Shown: piece by piece, positions 27,953 through 36,664 of the stretch
Position numbering within the stretch: the first letter of the stretch is position 1
How the letters are laid out: every line of letters starts with the position of its first letter
NCBI GenBank assembly: GCA_964552395.1
Contig: CAZKGM010000001.1
Location: forward strand, 186,001 to 250,000
Length of the DNA stretch: 64,000 bases
Reading direction: 5' to 3'
DNA from: JAJDNH01 sp964552395
Lineage (GTDB): Bacteria > Acidobacteriota > Thermoanaerobaculia > Thermoanaerobaculales > Sulfomarinibacteraceae
Position numbers and translations under genes: made by a program
The notes under the pieces: model-generated
Databases searched by the model: none
What the model was told of the DNA's origin: nothing
Seen by the model: the letters and a program-made list of their open reading frames with translations, nothing else

Positions 27953-28603
27953 ATGGGCGTCGATCTGCCGCCGGAAGCACTGCCCTTTCTGGGCCTCGTC
28001 GCCGCACTTGCCGCCACGGCGGTGTTCCTGATCTTGGGCCTTCGCGGATCAGCGCGTCGCCTGCGCAAGGTGGAGCCGGCGTTCGAGCCGGGCTCGGCAC
28101 GGTTGTGTGGTGTGCTCGCCCGCTGGTTGGAGGGGCGGTCGCTCGGCTTCCAGTTCCGCTACCGCCTCCAGCCGGCGACGAGCAACTCCCCAGGCGCAGC
28201 ATTGCTAACAGCGCGGGTTGTAGCGCCCTTCGACTGGAAGGCCACCGAGGTCGGTCACGGTCCTCAGGTGGTCAATCTTGGAACCCTGGCGCTGGTCCAG
28301 CTCGGGATTCTGCGCGATGTAGACATCGGGGATCCCGAGCTCGACCGCCGGCTGAGGTTTGCGGCCGTCAACGAGATGGACCTCGTGGTGGCGTTCGGAG
28401 GACAGCCGCCGCGGATCGCCCTACAGCGGCTTGTCGACACCGCGAACTTCCGAGGCATCACGATCCACAAGGGCCACTGCCGGATTCAGTGGGCGCCGCG
28501 CGACGCCTCACTCGATGAATCTCCCGAGGTCGTGCGCGAGCGCCTGGGCCGGACAGTAAACCTCCTCACGGCTCTCGGCATCTCCCCGGGTTTGCTTGGC
28601 TAG
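27953..28603 (+). CDS. Membrane-anchored protein of unknown function
   Basis: 216 residues from ATG 27953. One N-terminal membrane helix (PFLGLVAALAATAVFLILGL, residues 10-29), then a soluble region of about 180 residues with no motif I recognise. It contains VGHGPQVVNLGTLALVQLG and QRLVDTANFRGITIHKGH. Topology suggests the body is cytoplasmic with positive residues (RGSARRLRK) right after the helix. Alone on its transcript, probably leaderless. Confidence 0.6.
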   Translation: MGVDLPPEALPFLGLVAALAATAVFLILGLRGSARRLRKVEPAFEPGSARLCGVLARWLEGRSLGFQFRYRLQPATSNSPGAALLTARVVAPFDWKATEVGHGPQVVNLGTLALVQLGILRDVDIGDPELDRRLRFAAVNEMDLVVAFGGQPPRIALQRLVDTANFRGITIHKGHCRIQWAPRDASLDESPEVVRERLGRTVNLLTALGISPGLLG

Positions 28604-28670
28604 CGAAGCAGGTCGACTCACGATGCAGCCGCGAGTGGTTCGGGTGCGACCCCGGGTCTCCCAGAGAGGG

Positions 28671-28676
28671 TACAAT
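28671..28676 (+). promoter_or_regulatory. -10 box with very short leader
   Basis: TACAAT followed by 12 nt and the ATG at 28689. A leader of about 6 nt would result. Confidence 0.4.
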
Positions 28677-28688
28677 TCTCAGGCTGCT

Positions 28689-31106
28689 ATGGGATGTGCC
28701 GAACGTCGAACCAGCCGCACCGCCATGGTCGCGACCCTGATCGTGGCCGTTTGCGCGGCTGCCGGAGCGGGGCCGTGGAGCCGCGTCCCCCGGGCGGTCT
28801 CCCGCCTCCAGACACAGCCGCGCGACGCGGAGGCGAGGAGAGTCCTGGCACAGGCGGAGCAGTCGATAGAGGCGGAGGCCAGGGCAGGTCATCTCTCCTC
28901 GGTGCGGGCCTTACTCGAGGCCTATGACGACCTGGTTTCGCCTTTGGAAGGATCGGAAGAACGTGTTCGAGGTCTGCACCGTTCGGTGGCGAGCGCGCTT
29001 GTGGAGTTCGGGACGCGCGTGATGCCGCTCGACCAGCGTGCCGCCGCCACGTCCTGGAGGGTTGCAGCGGAGGTCGATCGGGACAGCGATGCCGTGGGAC
29101 GCCTCAGATCCCTACTACTCCCTCCGCCAGGGAAGAGCGGTGGGGAGGTGTGGTCGTCGCCGATTGACGGCGCTGAGCTGGTTTGGCAGCCCCCGACGCG
29201 GTTTCTTATGGGCTGCACGAGAGGCGACCGTGCCTGCTCCGATGACGAGAAGTACCTGCGGTGGGTAGAGATGCCCGGGTTTTGGATGGAACGGACCGAG
29301 GTCACGAACGAGCGCTATGGTCTCTGCGTCCGGGCCGGGGCGTGTGCCGTCCCTGTCGACGATGTCGGATACTCCGATCCGAAGAAGAAGGATCTGCCGG
29401 TTGTCGGCATCAGCTTCGAACAGGCGACGGACTTCGTGCGATGGGCGGCCCGCCGGCTCCCGAGCGAGGCCGAGTGGGAGAGGGCGGCCCGCGCGCAGCA
29501 CCCCCAATCACGGTTTCCCTGGGGCTCCCCGCGCCTGCGGGGGCGGGCCAATCTCTACGGCACGGATGGGGCAGATGTCTTCCGCGGACCGGCTCCGGTC
29601 GCATCATTTCCCAAAACAGGGGCGGGGCTGTTCGATCTCGCCGGAAATGTCTGGGAATGGTGTGAGGACACCTACCACGGGAACATGACCAGGGGACCGA
29701 AGGACGGTAGTGCCTGGGTGACTGGTGGACGTGGACGGGTCCTTCGGGGTGGCTCTTGGAGGAGGACGCTCGACCTGGCCAGGGTGTCGGCGCGAACCTG
29801 GCAGGAGGAAAGCTATCACGCCGACGATGTCGGCTTTCGGACCGTCACCGACTCCGGCGAGGCCCTGTCGGACGCGGCGGTGATCGAGCTTGCGGATGCC
29901 GCTTTCCCGCTCCGCTTCGAGTTGGGGCGAGAGCTGGATGCGGCAGACCTCGATGCTGCCGACCGCCGCTACCTGGAGCGGCGTGCCGTCACGTGGCTGG
30001 TTGTCGAAGGGCGGCCGTGGGAGGCGCTCCCCCGTGCCGCCGTGCTGTTTGCGAAGGATCCCCGAGATCCCGCGGCGCGGGACCTTCTCGAACGGGTCGA
30101 GAGTCGGCTGGTAGATGGAGCGGAACGGACCGACGCCGCCAGCCTTGAGGCTGCCGTTTCACGATACCGGGCGGTGCTGGGGAACAGGACTGTCCTCGAG
30201 GCGAGGATGGAGGAGCTCGACCGGCGGGTCGCACGGGCGCTGCAGGCGGCGGGCGAGGCCTTCCAGCGGCGAGGTGATCGCGGCAGCGCCAACCTTCGGA
30301 TCAGCCTCGCCGTGCGCCTTTACCCGGAGGACTCGGATCTGCAGAAGCTCTTGCAACAGGTCGTTCCGACTCCTGGAGCGCTGCGCGAGTGGCCGGGCGA
30401 CGGGAGCGAAATGGTGTGGGTGCCGGGAGGGCCCTTCCTGATGGGCCGAGGGCGCGGCGACGACGAGGCCGACACGGATGAGCAGCCGGCGCACACGGTT
30501 CACGTGCGTCCCTTCTGGATGGATCGCACGGAAGTCACCAACGCGACTTACAAGCGGTGCGTCGATGCCGGGGCCTGCACACCCCCCCATTGGCTGGGAG
30601 CATTTGACGACCCTGGCCTCGCAAGCCACCCGGTGGTGGCCGTGGACTGGTTGCAGGCACGGGAGTACGCACGGTGGGCCGGGAAACGCCTTCCAACAGA
30701 GGCGGAGTGGGAGTATGCGGCGCGGGCCGGCAGAAGCAGCAGATTCCCGTGGGGAGGGGAGTGGCAAGCAGGTTTGGCCAATGCCTTCGGTGAGCATGGA
30801 GGGGACACCTGGATGGGAACGGCCCCGGTCGGGAGCTTCGTGGCCAACGGTTGGGGCCTCGTCGACATGAGCGGCAACGTCTGGGAGTGGGTGGAGGACG
30901 TGTACCACCCCGACTACGGCGATGCGCCGAGCGACGGCCGGGCTTGGACACAGCTCACCGGCGGTCCGCAGAACCGTCAACGGGTGCTGCGGGGCGGATC
31001 ATTCCGCGACTTCCCTCCCAAGCTGAGAGTTTCGCAGCGGGATCATGCCGGTTCGACGGACTGGTCCAGGTCCACCGGTTTCCGCTGCGCAGCCGACGCC
31101 CGTTGA
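28689..31106 (+). CDS. Exported protein with two formylglycine-synthase-like (SUMF1) domains
   Basis: 805 residues from ATG 28689; ATG 28725 is a possible start nearer to the signal-type helix (VATLIVAVCAAAGAGPW). Residues about 30-150 are helical, followed by SUMF domain 1 (150-400; VEMPGFWMERTEVTNERY, RRLPSEAEWERAAR, DLAGNVWEWCED, RVLRGGSW) and domain 2 (from about 570; MVWVPGGPFLMG, FWMDRTEVTNATY, KRLPTEAEWEYAAR, DMSGNVWEWVED, RVLRGGSFRD). These are of the ligand-binding/enzymatic FGE-sulfatase fold; no clear catalytic Cys pair is seen, so formylglycine synthesis is doubtful. A second helical stretch (about 410-570) lies between the two. No sulfatase gene is nearby. Confidence 0.85.
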   Translation: MGCAERRTSRTAMVATLIVAVCAAAGAGPWSRVPRAVSRLQTQPRDAEARRVLAQAEQSIEAEARAGHLSSVRALLEAYDDLVSPLEGSEERVRGLHRSVASALVEFGTRVMPLDQRAAATSWRVAAEVDRDSDAVGRLRSLLLPPPGKSGGEVWSSPIDGAELVWQPPTRFLMGCTRGDRACSDDEKYLRWVEMPGFWMERTEVTNERYGLCVRAGACAVPVDDVGYSDPKKKDLPVVGISFEQATDFVRWAARRLPSEAEWERAARAQHPQSRFPWGSPRLRGRANLYGTDGADVFRGPAPVASFPKTGAGLFDLAGNVWEWCEDTYHGNMTRGPKDGSAWVTGGRGRVLRGGSWRRTLDLARVSARTWQEESYHADDVGFRTVTDSGEALSDAAVIELADAAFPLRFELGRELDAADLDAADRRYLERRAVTWLVVEGRPWEALPRAAVLFAKDPRDPAARDLLERVESRLVDGAERTDAASLEAAVSRYRAVLGNRTVLEARMEELDRRVARALQAAGEAFQRRGDRGSANLRISLAVRLYPEDSDLQKLLQQVVPTPGALREWPGDGSEMVWVPGGPFLMGRGRGDDEADTDEQPAHTVHVRPFWMDRTEVTNATYKRCVDAGACTPPHWLGAFDDPGLASHPVVAVDWLQAREYARWAGKRLPTEAEWEYAARAGRSSRFPWGGEWQAGLANAFGEHGGDTWMGTAPVGSFVANGWGLVDMSGNVWEWVEDVYHPDYGDAPSDGRAWTQLTGGPQNRQRVLRGGSFRDFPPKLRVSQRDHAGSTDWSRSTGFRCAADAR

Positions 31107-31170
31107 GCAGCGGCTGGAAGGGCAGATGTCCTACCTGTCACCCCACTTCCTGAGACGTTGTCGTGGACCT

Positions 31171-31216
31171 GTCGAGCACGCGTTTCTCGACGTCCGGCCG
31201 GGTCTTCACAGACCCG
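31171..31216 (+). terminator. Two hairpins between convergent genes
   Basis: GTCGAG (31171-31176) with CTCGAC (31186-31191), and CGGGTC (31199-31204) with GACCCG (31211-31216), the latter followed by TCTTCT. They lie between the converging ends of the SUMF gene and the class V aminotransferase; the second stem overlaps the latter's last codons. Confidence 0.35.
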
Positions 31217-32387
31217 TCTTCTCGAGGATGCGGTCGAACGCCTCGAGCTCGCCCTTGGTGATGTAGAAGTGAGGTGACAGCCGGACCAGGCCCTGACGTG
31301 CGGAGCACACCACGCGGCGCTCCGCCAGCTGCTTGACGACGGCATGCGCCGGCGCCGACGAATGGCGAGCTGCAACAATGCCGGCCACCGGATGACCTGA
31401 GCCGGGTGAGACCACGGTCCAGCCGTGGCTGATCAGGATGCGGGTGAGCAGCCGCGCTAGAGTCTCGATTCGATCCCGGATGACCTCTGGCCCTACCTCG
31501 AAGATCAGGTCGAGGGCGGCGGCGAGCCCGGCTATGCCGACGCTGTTACTGGCCCCGGGCTCGAACTTGCGGCCGTCGGCGAGGTGCTCGAGCCGCTGCA
31601 GCATGAAGTCGCCGTGGGCGAGGGCAACGTTGCGCCATCCCATGGATGTCGGTCGCAAGCGGTTGCGAAGCTCCGTAGTGGTTGCCATCAGGCCTGCACC
31701 CTCAGGGCCGAGCAGCCACTTGTGACCATCGGCGACCACCGCATCCGGCCCCAGAGTCACCATATCCATTGGCAGTACGCCGAGGCCCTGGATCGCGTCA
31801 ACAACGAGCAGGGTTCCGTTGTCATGGCAAATTCGGGCGAGCTGAGCGAGGGGGGCAATCCAGCCGGTATGGAACGCGACCCAGGAGACGGCGACAACCC
31901 GTGTCGCCGGCGTCAGCTGCCGGGCCACCTCTTCCGGATCGACGCGGCCGCCCGCCTGCGGGTACCGTCGCGCTACCACCCCCCTGCTCTGGAGGTTCAG
32001 CCATGGTGCGACGTTAGCTGCGAACTCCTCTTCCCCGATCAGCACCTCGTCGCCGGGCCGCCAGTCGAGCCCCTCGGCAATCAGCGATAGCCCGTCGCTT
32101 GTGCTGCGGATTAGGGTGATGTCGTTCGGGGAGCACCCCACCAGCTGTGCACCAAGGTGGCGGCAGGTGAGAATGTGTTGGGTCCATTGCTGGTAGTGTA
32201 GGTCTCCGCTGGTCTCCTGGTCGCCAATGCGGCTCCGCATGGCCTCTGCGACGGGTCGCGGCAACGGACAGATGGCGGCGTGGTCCAGGTACAGAAAACC
32301 CTCGCGGATGGGAAACTCGGGGAGCCATCGCCCGAGATCGAACAATGCGCTACCCCTGGAGCTGACTTCGAGGGATGCGCAGGACAT
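31206..32387 (-). CDS. Class V aminotransferase (cysteine desulfurase-like fold)
   Basis: 393 residues from ATG 32387; a TTG at 32345 with AGGGG in front, right after the previous stop, gives 379 residues and is an equal candidate. Class V markers: LYLDHAAICPLP at the N-terminus, TSDGLSLIAEGL, VVDAIQGLGVLPMDM, and the PLP lysine in VADGHKWLLGPEG. No Cys-containing flexible loop of the SufS/IscS kind is obvious near the C-terminus, so a kynureninase/isopenicillin-epimerase-like or unknown reaction is more likely than sulfur transfer. It overlaps the end of the lytic transglycosylase gene. Confidence 0.85.
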   Translation of the reverse strand: MSCASLEVSSRGSALFDLGRWLPEFPIREGFLYLDHAAICPLPRPVAEAMRSRIGDQETSGDLHYQQWTQHILTCRHLGAQLVGCSPNDITLIRSTSDGLSLIAEGLDWRPGDEVLIGEEEFAANVAPWLNLQSRGVVARRYPQAGGRVDPEEVARQLTPATRVVAVSWVAFHTGWIAPLAQLARICHDNGTLLVVDAIQGLGVLPMDMVTLGPDAVVADGHKWLLGPEGAGLMATTTELRNRLRPTSMGWRNVALAHGDFMLQRLEHLADGRKFEPGASNSVGIAGLAAALDLIFEVGPEVIRDRIETLARLLTRILISHGWTVVSPGSGHPVAGIVAARHSSAPAHAVVKQLAERRVVCSARQGLVRLSPHFYITKGELEAFDRILEKTGL

Positions 32388-34155
32388 CACCCGGGTGGAT
32401 CCGTGAGCCGCGGATTCCATTTGCCCGTTTGAGGGCAGGAACCGAGGTTCCGAAGCGGCGGGCGATGTCATAGAGCGTGTCGCCGCGGCGTACCCGGTAG
32501 GTGTGGTGGACTGCGGCGATGCGACGGGTTTCGCGCGGCGATCCCGGGATGGCAAGTGTCTGACCGGGCCGAATGGTCGCGCGCCGCGTGATTCCGTTCG
32601 CGGCGCAGAGATGATCGACCGTGACGTCGAAGGAGCGCGCGATGTCCCACAGTGTGTCGTTGCTGCGCACCTGGTAGGTGCCGGAGTGGCCGACCGAGCG
32701 GCGGGCGGGCCGTGCCGTATTAACCGAGGAGTACCCGAGGCGAGGCACGATCAATGCCTGCCCCGGGTGAATGAGGTTCCTGTGGAGGCCGTTGGCCTGC
32801 CTGATGGCTCGTACACTCGAGCCATAGCGGCGGGCGAGGAGATACAGGGACTCGCCTCGGCGGACGGTATGAACGAGACGCGGCGCCCACTTCGCGCGCG
32901 GTACGCTCTGGAGAATCTCCTGCGCCTCGTCAGCGGTACCTGCCGGCAAGCGAAGCCGGGTCTTCCTCCCAGCCGGCGTCAGGTCACGACGTACTGCAGG
33001 GTTGAGCTCTCGTAAACGGTCCGCAGGAACCCCGAGGTTATCGGCCAGAAACTGCAAGTCGAGGGCGTCCGGCACCGTGACCTCGTCGTACTCCCATGGG
33101 GATCCGTCGGGCGGGGGCTCGAACCCGTACTTCTCGGGGTTCTTGGCAACGATGACCGAGGCCAGAAACGCCGGCACGTAGTTACGGGTCTCCCGCGGCA
33201 GGTACCGTCGGATCTCCCAGAAATCATGGCTGTGGGCCCGTCTGATGGCACGGCGGACGTTGCCGGCCCCGGAGTTGTACGCGGCGAGGGCCAGGTTCCA
33301 GTCACCGAACGTTGAGTAGAGGTCGGCAAGATGCGCGACCGCCGCCTCGGTGGCCCGTTCCGGGTCCCGTCGCTCGTCCACCAGGGGAGAGACACGGAGG
33401 CCGTACAGCCGCGCCGTCGACGCGATGAACTGCCACATCCCCATGGCCCGCGCGCGTGAGTATGCCTTGACCGAGAATGCGGACTCGATGAGTGGCAAGT
33501 AGGCGAGGTCGCTTGGGAGGTCGGCCGTGCTCAGGTGAGACAGGATCATCGGGAGGTAGTGTCCGGAGCGCTGGAGGCCGACCTCCAGCCGGCGCCGGTA
33601 CTCGCTCTCGTGAGTGAACGCGTCGAGAAAGTGCTGAACCTGGGGGTTGACGGTCAGGGGCAGGTCGCTGATCGGAACGGCGGCCGGCTCCTCCACCTGC
33701 GGTGCCGGCTCGACATCCACGTTGTCGGCTGCGGCCATCTCCAGCAGCCCCTCCTCATTGGGCTGGTCCGCGGCATCTCCAACGTCCGGGCGGGTGGGCG
33801 CCACGCCGACCAGCGTCGACTCCGCCAGGAGTTCGGCGATGTAGTCCAGGTAGACCGCGGTCACGGGATAACCGTTCGGCGGCGAGAGAGCGGTTTCCAG
33901 AGCTTGTTTGGCGCACGCGGCCGCGTCATCCGGAGCCCCCTGAGCATCGCTCGCTTGCGCCAGGTCCATCAGCGCATCGGCGCGATCTCGGGTTTCCTCC
34001 TCCCAGGCGGAGAAGTCAGCCCGAGTGAGCGGCGTGGACAGGTTGATGCTGGTCACCGGCTGCGGAGCGGTTGAGGAGCAGGCAATCGCTCCCACGAGAC
34101 TCGCGGCAGTCAGGAGAGCCGGGAGCCGCTGCCAGGCCCGGTCGGCGCGGCTCAC
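32350..34155 (-). CDS. mltD: MltD-like membrane-bound lytic transglycosylase with three LysM
   Basis: 601 residues. Lipoprotein signal with lipobox VGAIAC at about residue 26, so it is probably anchored in the outer membrane. An Asp/Glu-rich segment (to 170) leads to an SLT domain (about 205-350) with catalytic Glu in PLIESAFSV, then MGMWQFIAST and AAYNSGAGNVRRA. Three LysM repeats follow (each has VRRG(E/D)(S/T)L or VRSNDTLWDIA, closing in HPG/RPG). It cleaves peptidoglycan glycan strands. GTG start overlaps the stop of the GTPase gene as GTGA; the two are translationally coupled. Confidence 0.92.
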   Translation of the reverse strand: MSRADRAWQRLPALLTAASLVGAIACSSTAPQPVTSINLSTPLTRADFSAWEEETRDRADALMDLAQASDAQGAPDDAAACAKQALETALSPPNGYPVTAVYLDYIAELLAESTLVGVAPTRPDVGDAADQPNEEGLLEMAAADNVDVEPAPQVEEPAAVPISDLPLTVNPQVQHFLDAFTHESEYRRRLEVGLQRSGHYLPMILSHLSTADLPSDLAYLPLIESAFSVKAYSRARAMGMWQFIASTARLYGLRVSPLVDERRDPERATEAAVAHLADLYSTFGDWNLALAAYNSGAGNVRRAIRRAHSHDFWEIRRYLPRETRNYVPAFLASVIVAKNPEKYGFEPPPDGSPWEYDEVTVPDALDLQFLADNLGVPADRLRELNPAVRRDLTPAGRKTRLRLPAGTADEAQEILQSVPRAKWAPRLVHTVRRGESLYLLARRYGSSVRAIRQANGLHRNLIHPGQALIVPRLGYSSVNTARPARRSVGHSGTYQVRSNDTLWDIARSFDVTVDHLCAANGITRRATIRPGQTLAIPGSPRETRRIAAVHHTYRVRRGDTLYDIARRFGTSVPALKRANGIRGSRIHPGDVLRIPRSQLQG

Positions 34156-35726
34156 TGCGAGTTCTCCAGATTGAACGTGAAGAGTAGGCTGAGTTTCTCG
34201 AGCGTGGAAACATCGTCCACGACCAGCGCGACCGGCTCCAAGGTGTGAATCGTGTCGCCGGACGAGTCTTGGATGCGGATCGCGACCTGCACCGCCCGCA
34301 TTCGCTCAAAGACATCCGAGTTGATCGTGCGGTCGACCTTGCGCCGGAACTCCTTTTCCCTCTCCGTTCCTGCGGCAAGGAGGGAATCCAGATCGACCTC
34401 GGCGGCGCCGGCGCCGCGAGCGCCGGCGGACAAGCCCATGGTGGCGTGCTTGCGGAGGCTGTCGAGCTCGGCCAGGATGTCCATCTGACTGGACACCTGC
34501 ACACGCTTGAGCGGCGGCGGGGGGGCCTCGGCCTCCTCGGGTGCGGTTCGGGCGAACGCGACCTCGACGTCCCCTTCGTCGGTCGTTGCCTCGGCGGCGG
34601 CCAGCGGCGTCTCCGTGACCTGGTCAACCGTTGCGACCTCCTCGGAATCGGCGCCTTCCTCCGCCTCGTGGGTTGCAGGTTCAGGATCAGGGGTCTCCTG
34701 CTCTACCCCCTCAGGACGTTCCGTGGGCGTCGCTGCGTCGGCGGCCTCCTTCGGCGGTTCACCGGTGGTCTCGACGCCGGCGTCTGGTATCTCCTCCTCC
34801 ACGGTCACATCCGAGTCTGACGGTCCACCGGGCGAGGCTGCGGGGGCCTCGTGCGCTGGCACAGGCTCATCGGACTCGGCAGCCGATTCGAACGTCGGCG
34901 GATGCGGAGCCGCCGGTTCCTCGACAGCGACTTCTTGTGCCGGGACAACCTCGAGGTGGCGCTTGGACGAGACTGCTTCCGCAGGGGCCTGCGCCGCGTT
35001 AGCGGTAGGCGCAGTCTCAGCCACGGCCTCCTCGGCTGCCCGGGCTAGAGCCGCCGCGGAGATCGATGATCTTCTGGCTGGCGGCGAGGCCGTCCGGACG
35101 GGCCGCGGAGTCGGAGCCAGACTTGGTTGCGGCGCAGCCATGCGTTTGCGGAGCTTCTTCAGAGTGAGCTTCGTGATTTCCTTGAGCGTCTCGAACACGC
35201 CCGCACCGTCGATAGCCGTGGCCTCGAAGAAGAGCGTGTCCCCCTGCTGATTGAGGTCGGAGTTGAGCTCCTCCACGGTGAGGATGTTCTTGAGGTCGCG
35301 CTTGTTGTACTGGACCACGAGGGGAATGTCATCGACAGTCAGCCCGAGCTCGGCCAGGTTGTTGCGCAGATTTTCGAAGCTCTCGATGTTCGCCTCGCGC
35401 ATGGGACGCTGCGAGTCGGCAACGAAGACGACTCCGTCAACCCCTTTCAACACCAGCTTCCGAGTCGTGTTGTAGAAAACCTGGCCGGGCACGGTGTAGA
35501 GCTGCAAACGGGTCTTGAATCCACCGATGGTACCGACCTCTATCGGCAGGAGGTCGAAGAAAAGCGTCCTGTCTGACTCGGTTTCCAAGGACACCATCTC
35601 GCCGCGGGATTTCGGGGAGGTCTTGGCGTAGATGAAGCTGAGATTCGTCGTCTTGCCACACAGACCAGGACCGTAGTAGACGATCTTGGCTGCCATCTGC
35701 ATTGTGGCCCAGTTGAAGAAAACCAT
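34152..35726 (-). CDS. MglA-like small GTPase with 330-residue acidic tail
   Basis: 524 residues; MglA proteins are usually near 195. Residues 1-195 are the GTPase: GPGLCGKTTN (P-loop), the switch segment with LLPIEVGTIGGFKTRLQLYTVPGQ, NKRDL (base binding) and EATAIDGAGV. From about 200 to 445 the sequence is Pro/Ala/Glu-rich and disordered. The last 80 residues look folded again (QMDILAELDSLRKH, then VQVAIRIQDSSGD and VALVVDDVSTLEKLSLLF). MglA controls polarity and motility in Myxococcus through GDP/GTP cycling; no MglB-type partner is in the window. A TATCAT box on the minus strand (35755-35750) is a possible -10. Confidence 0.85.
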   Translation of the reverse strand: MVFFNWATMQMAAKIVYYGPGLCGKTTNLSFIYAKTSPKSRGEMVSLETESDRTLFFDLLPIEVGTIGGFKTRLQLYTVPGQVFYNTTRKLVLKGVDGVVFVADSQRPMREANIESFENLRNNLAELGLTVDDIPLVVQYNKRDLKNILTVEELNSDLNQQGDTLFFEATAIDGAGVFETLKEITKLTLKKLRKRMAAPQPSLAPTPRPVRTASPPARRSSISAAALARAAEEAVAETAPTANAAQAPAEAVSSKRHLEVVPAQEVAVEEPAAPHPPTFESAAESDEPVPAHEAPAASPGGPSDSDVTVEEEIPDAGVETTGEPPKEAADAATPTERPEGVEQETPDPEPATHEAEEGADSEEVATVDQVTETPLAAAEATTDEGDVEVAFARTAPEEAEAPPPPLKRVQVSSQMDILAELDSLRKHATMGLSAGARGAGAAEVDLDSLLAAGTEREKEFRRKVDRTINSDVFERMRAVQVAIRIQDSSGDTIHTLEPVALVVDDVSTLEKLSLLFTFNLENSQ

Positions 35727-35781
35727 TCCATGCTCCCAGCCTCAAACGCATGATAACGCTAACACAACTCTGCGAAACCGG

Positions 35782-36603
35782 TCAATCGGAAACGATGTCA
35801 GTAAAATGGCTCGAAAGGAGGGCGGCGACGGCCCGATACACCGCGCCGACCTCGGGTGGCAGGACCTCCAAATGACGGCGTACCGTGTCCGAGTCGCCGC
35901 GAGCGAGAGCCCCGGTCAACCCCTCCATATCTCGGGATGTCAGTGCCGCGTCCACGCTTGTTCGCACCAGCACATCGAGCGCGTCTGGAGGAGGCATGCC
36001 GGCCGCTCCACTGCGATCGATCAGTCGCCTGGCGATGGCGATCAGAACGTGTGGGAGATTGGCCGCAACGGCAGCGGCGGCGTGGTAGAGCGGTTTGTCC
36101 TGCGCCTCGATCTGCCACGGATGCATGCCGAGCGCGCGCGCCACGGCTTCCCCTGCAGCGAGGGCGGTAGGATCACCTTCGAGCGCGCAGGCAACACCGT
36201 CCCATCGAACCTCGGATTCCGATGCCGGGAAGCTCTGCAAGGGGTGCCAGGAGCCAACGCTGGCACCAGAGCCCCGACACGGCGCCAGGACGCCGGCATC
36301 ATCGAGCCCGGAGGTATGCAAGACCACCGTGCCGTCGAGGGATGTCGAACGTGCCAGAGATGAGGCCACCGTGGGAATGACCCGATCGGGGACCGTGACC
36401 ATGATGAGTGGTACGGTGGGCCAAGGCAGCGGATGCTCCCAGTCGTCGATCGGCACGCTCGCGAGCCTGCTCCGGACGGGTCTCGCCGCGCGAGCATCTC
36501 GGCAACGGATGAGGCGACAGGTCCAGCCTGCGTCGATCATCCGCCCAATGAGGCGGCCGCCGAGGCGTCCCGGACCGATGAGCACGAACTCCGATCGTCG
36601 CAC
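35782..36603 (-). CDS. DUF2520 domain Rossmann protein
   Basis: 273 residues. N-terminal NAD(P)-binding fold begins VLIGPGRLGGRLIGRM. The rest matches the DUF2520/Rossmann-like family: VPDRVIPTVAS, LHTSGL, GSWHPLQSFP, then a helical C-terminal half with LYHAAAAVAANLPHVL. Predicted oxidoreductase of unknown substrate. GTG start at 36603; TAGCAT lies 6 nt before it on the minus strand, so the message is probably leaderless. Divergent from hrcA. Confidence 0.85.
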   Translation of the reverse strand: MRRSEFVLIGPGRLGGRLIGRMIDAGWTCRLIRCRDARAARPVRSRLASVPIDDWEHPLPWPTVPLIMVTVPDRVIPTVASSLARSTSLDGTVVLHTSGLDDAGVLAPCRGSGASVGSWHPLQSFPASESEVRWDGVACALEGDPTALAAGEAVARALGMHPWQIEAQDKPLYHAAAAVAANLPHVLIAIARRLIDRSGAAGMPPPDALDVLVRTSVDAALTSRDMEGLTGALARGDSDTVRRHLEVLPPEVGAVYRAVAALLSSHFTDIVSD

Positions 36604-36609
36604 GCCCGG

Positions 36610-36619
36610 ATGCTACAAT
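36610..36619. promoter_or_regulatory. Overlapping divergent -10 boxes (DUF2520 minus, hrcA plus)
   Basis: On the minus strand TAGCAT (36615-36610) is 6 nt before the GTG of the DUF2520 gene. On the plus strand TACAAT (36614-36619) fits the hrcA promoter. The two boxes share two bases, so simultaneous RNA polymerase binding is unlikely. Confidence 0.45.
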
Positions 36620-36631
36620 AACCCCCGGCGT

Positions 36632-36648
36632 CGTGCACGTGACGACCT
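36632..36648 (+). promoter_or_regulatory. Inverted repeat before hrcA
   Basis: GTCGT-N7-ACGAC with a CACGTG core lies between the putative -10 and the hrcA ATG. The canonical CIRCE operator (TTAGCACTC-N9-GAGTGCTAA) is not seen. This could be a replacement operator; low confidence. Confidence 0.3.
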
Positions 36649-36664
36649 CCACGGGAGATAAGGG

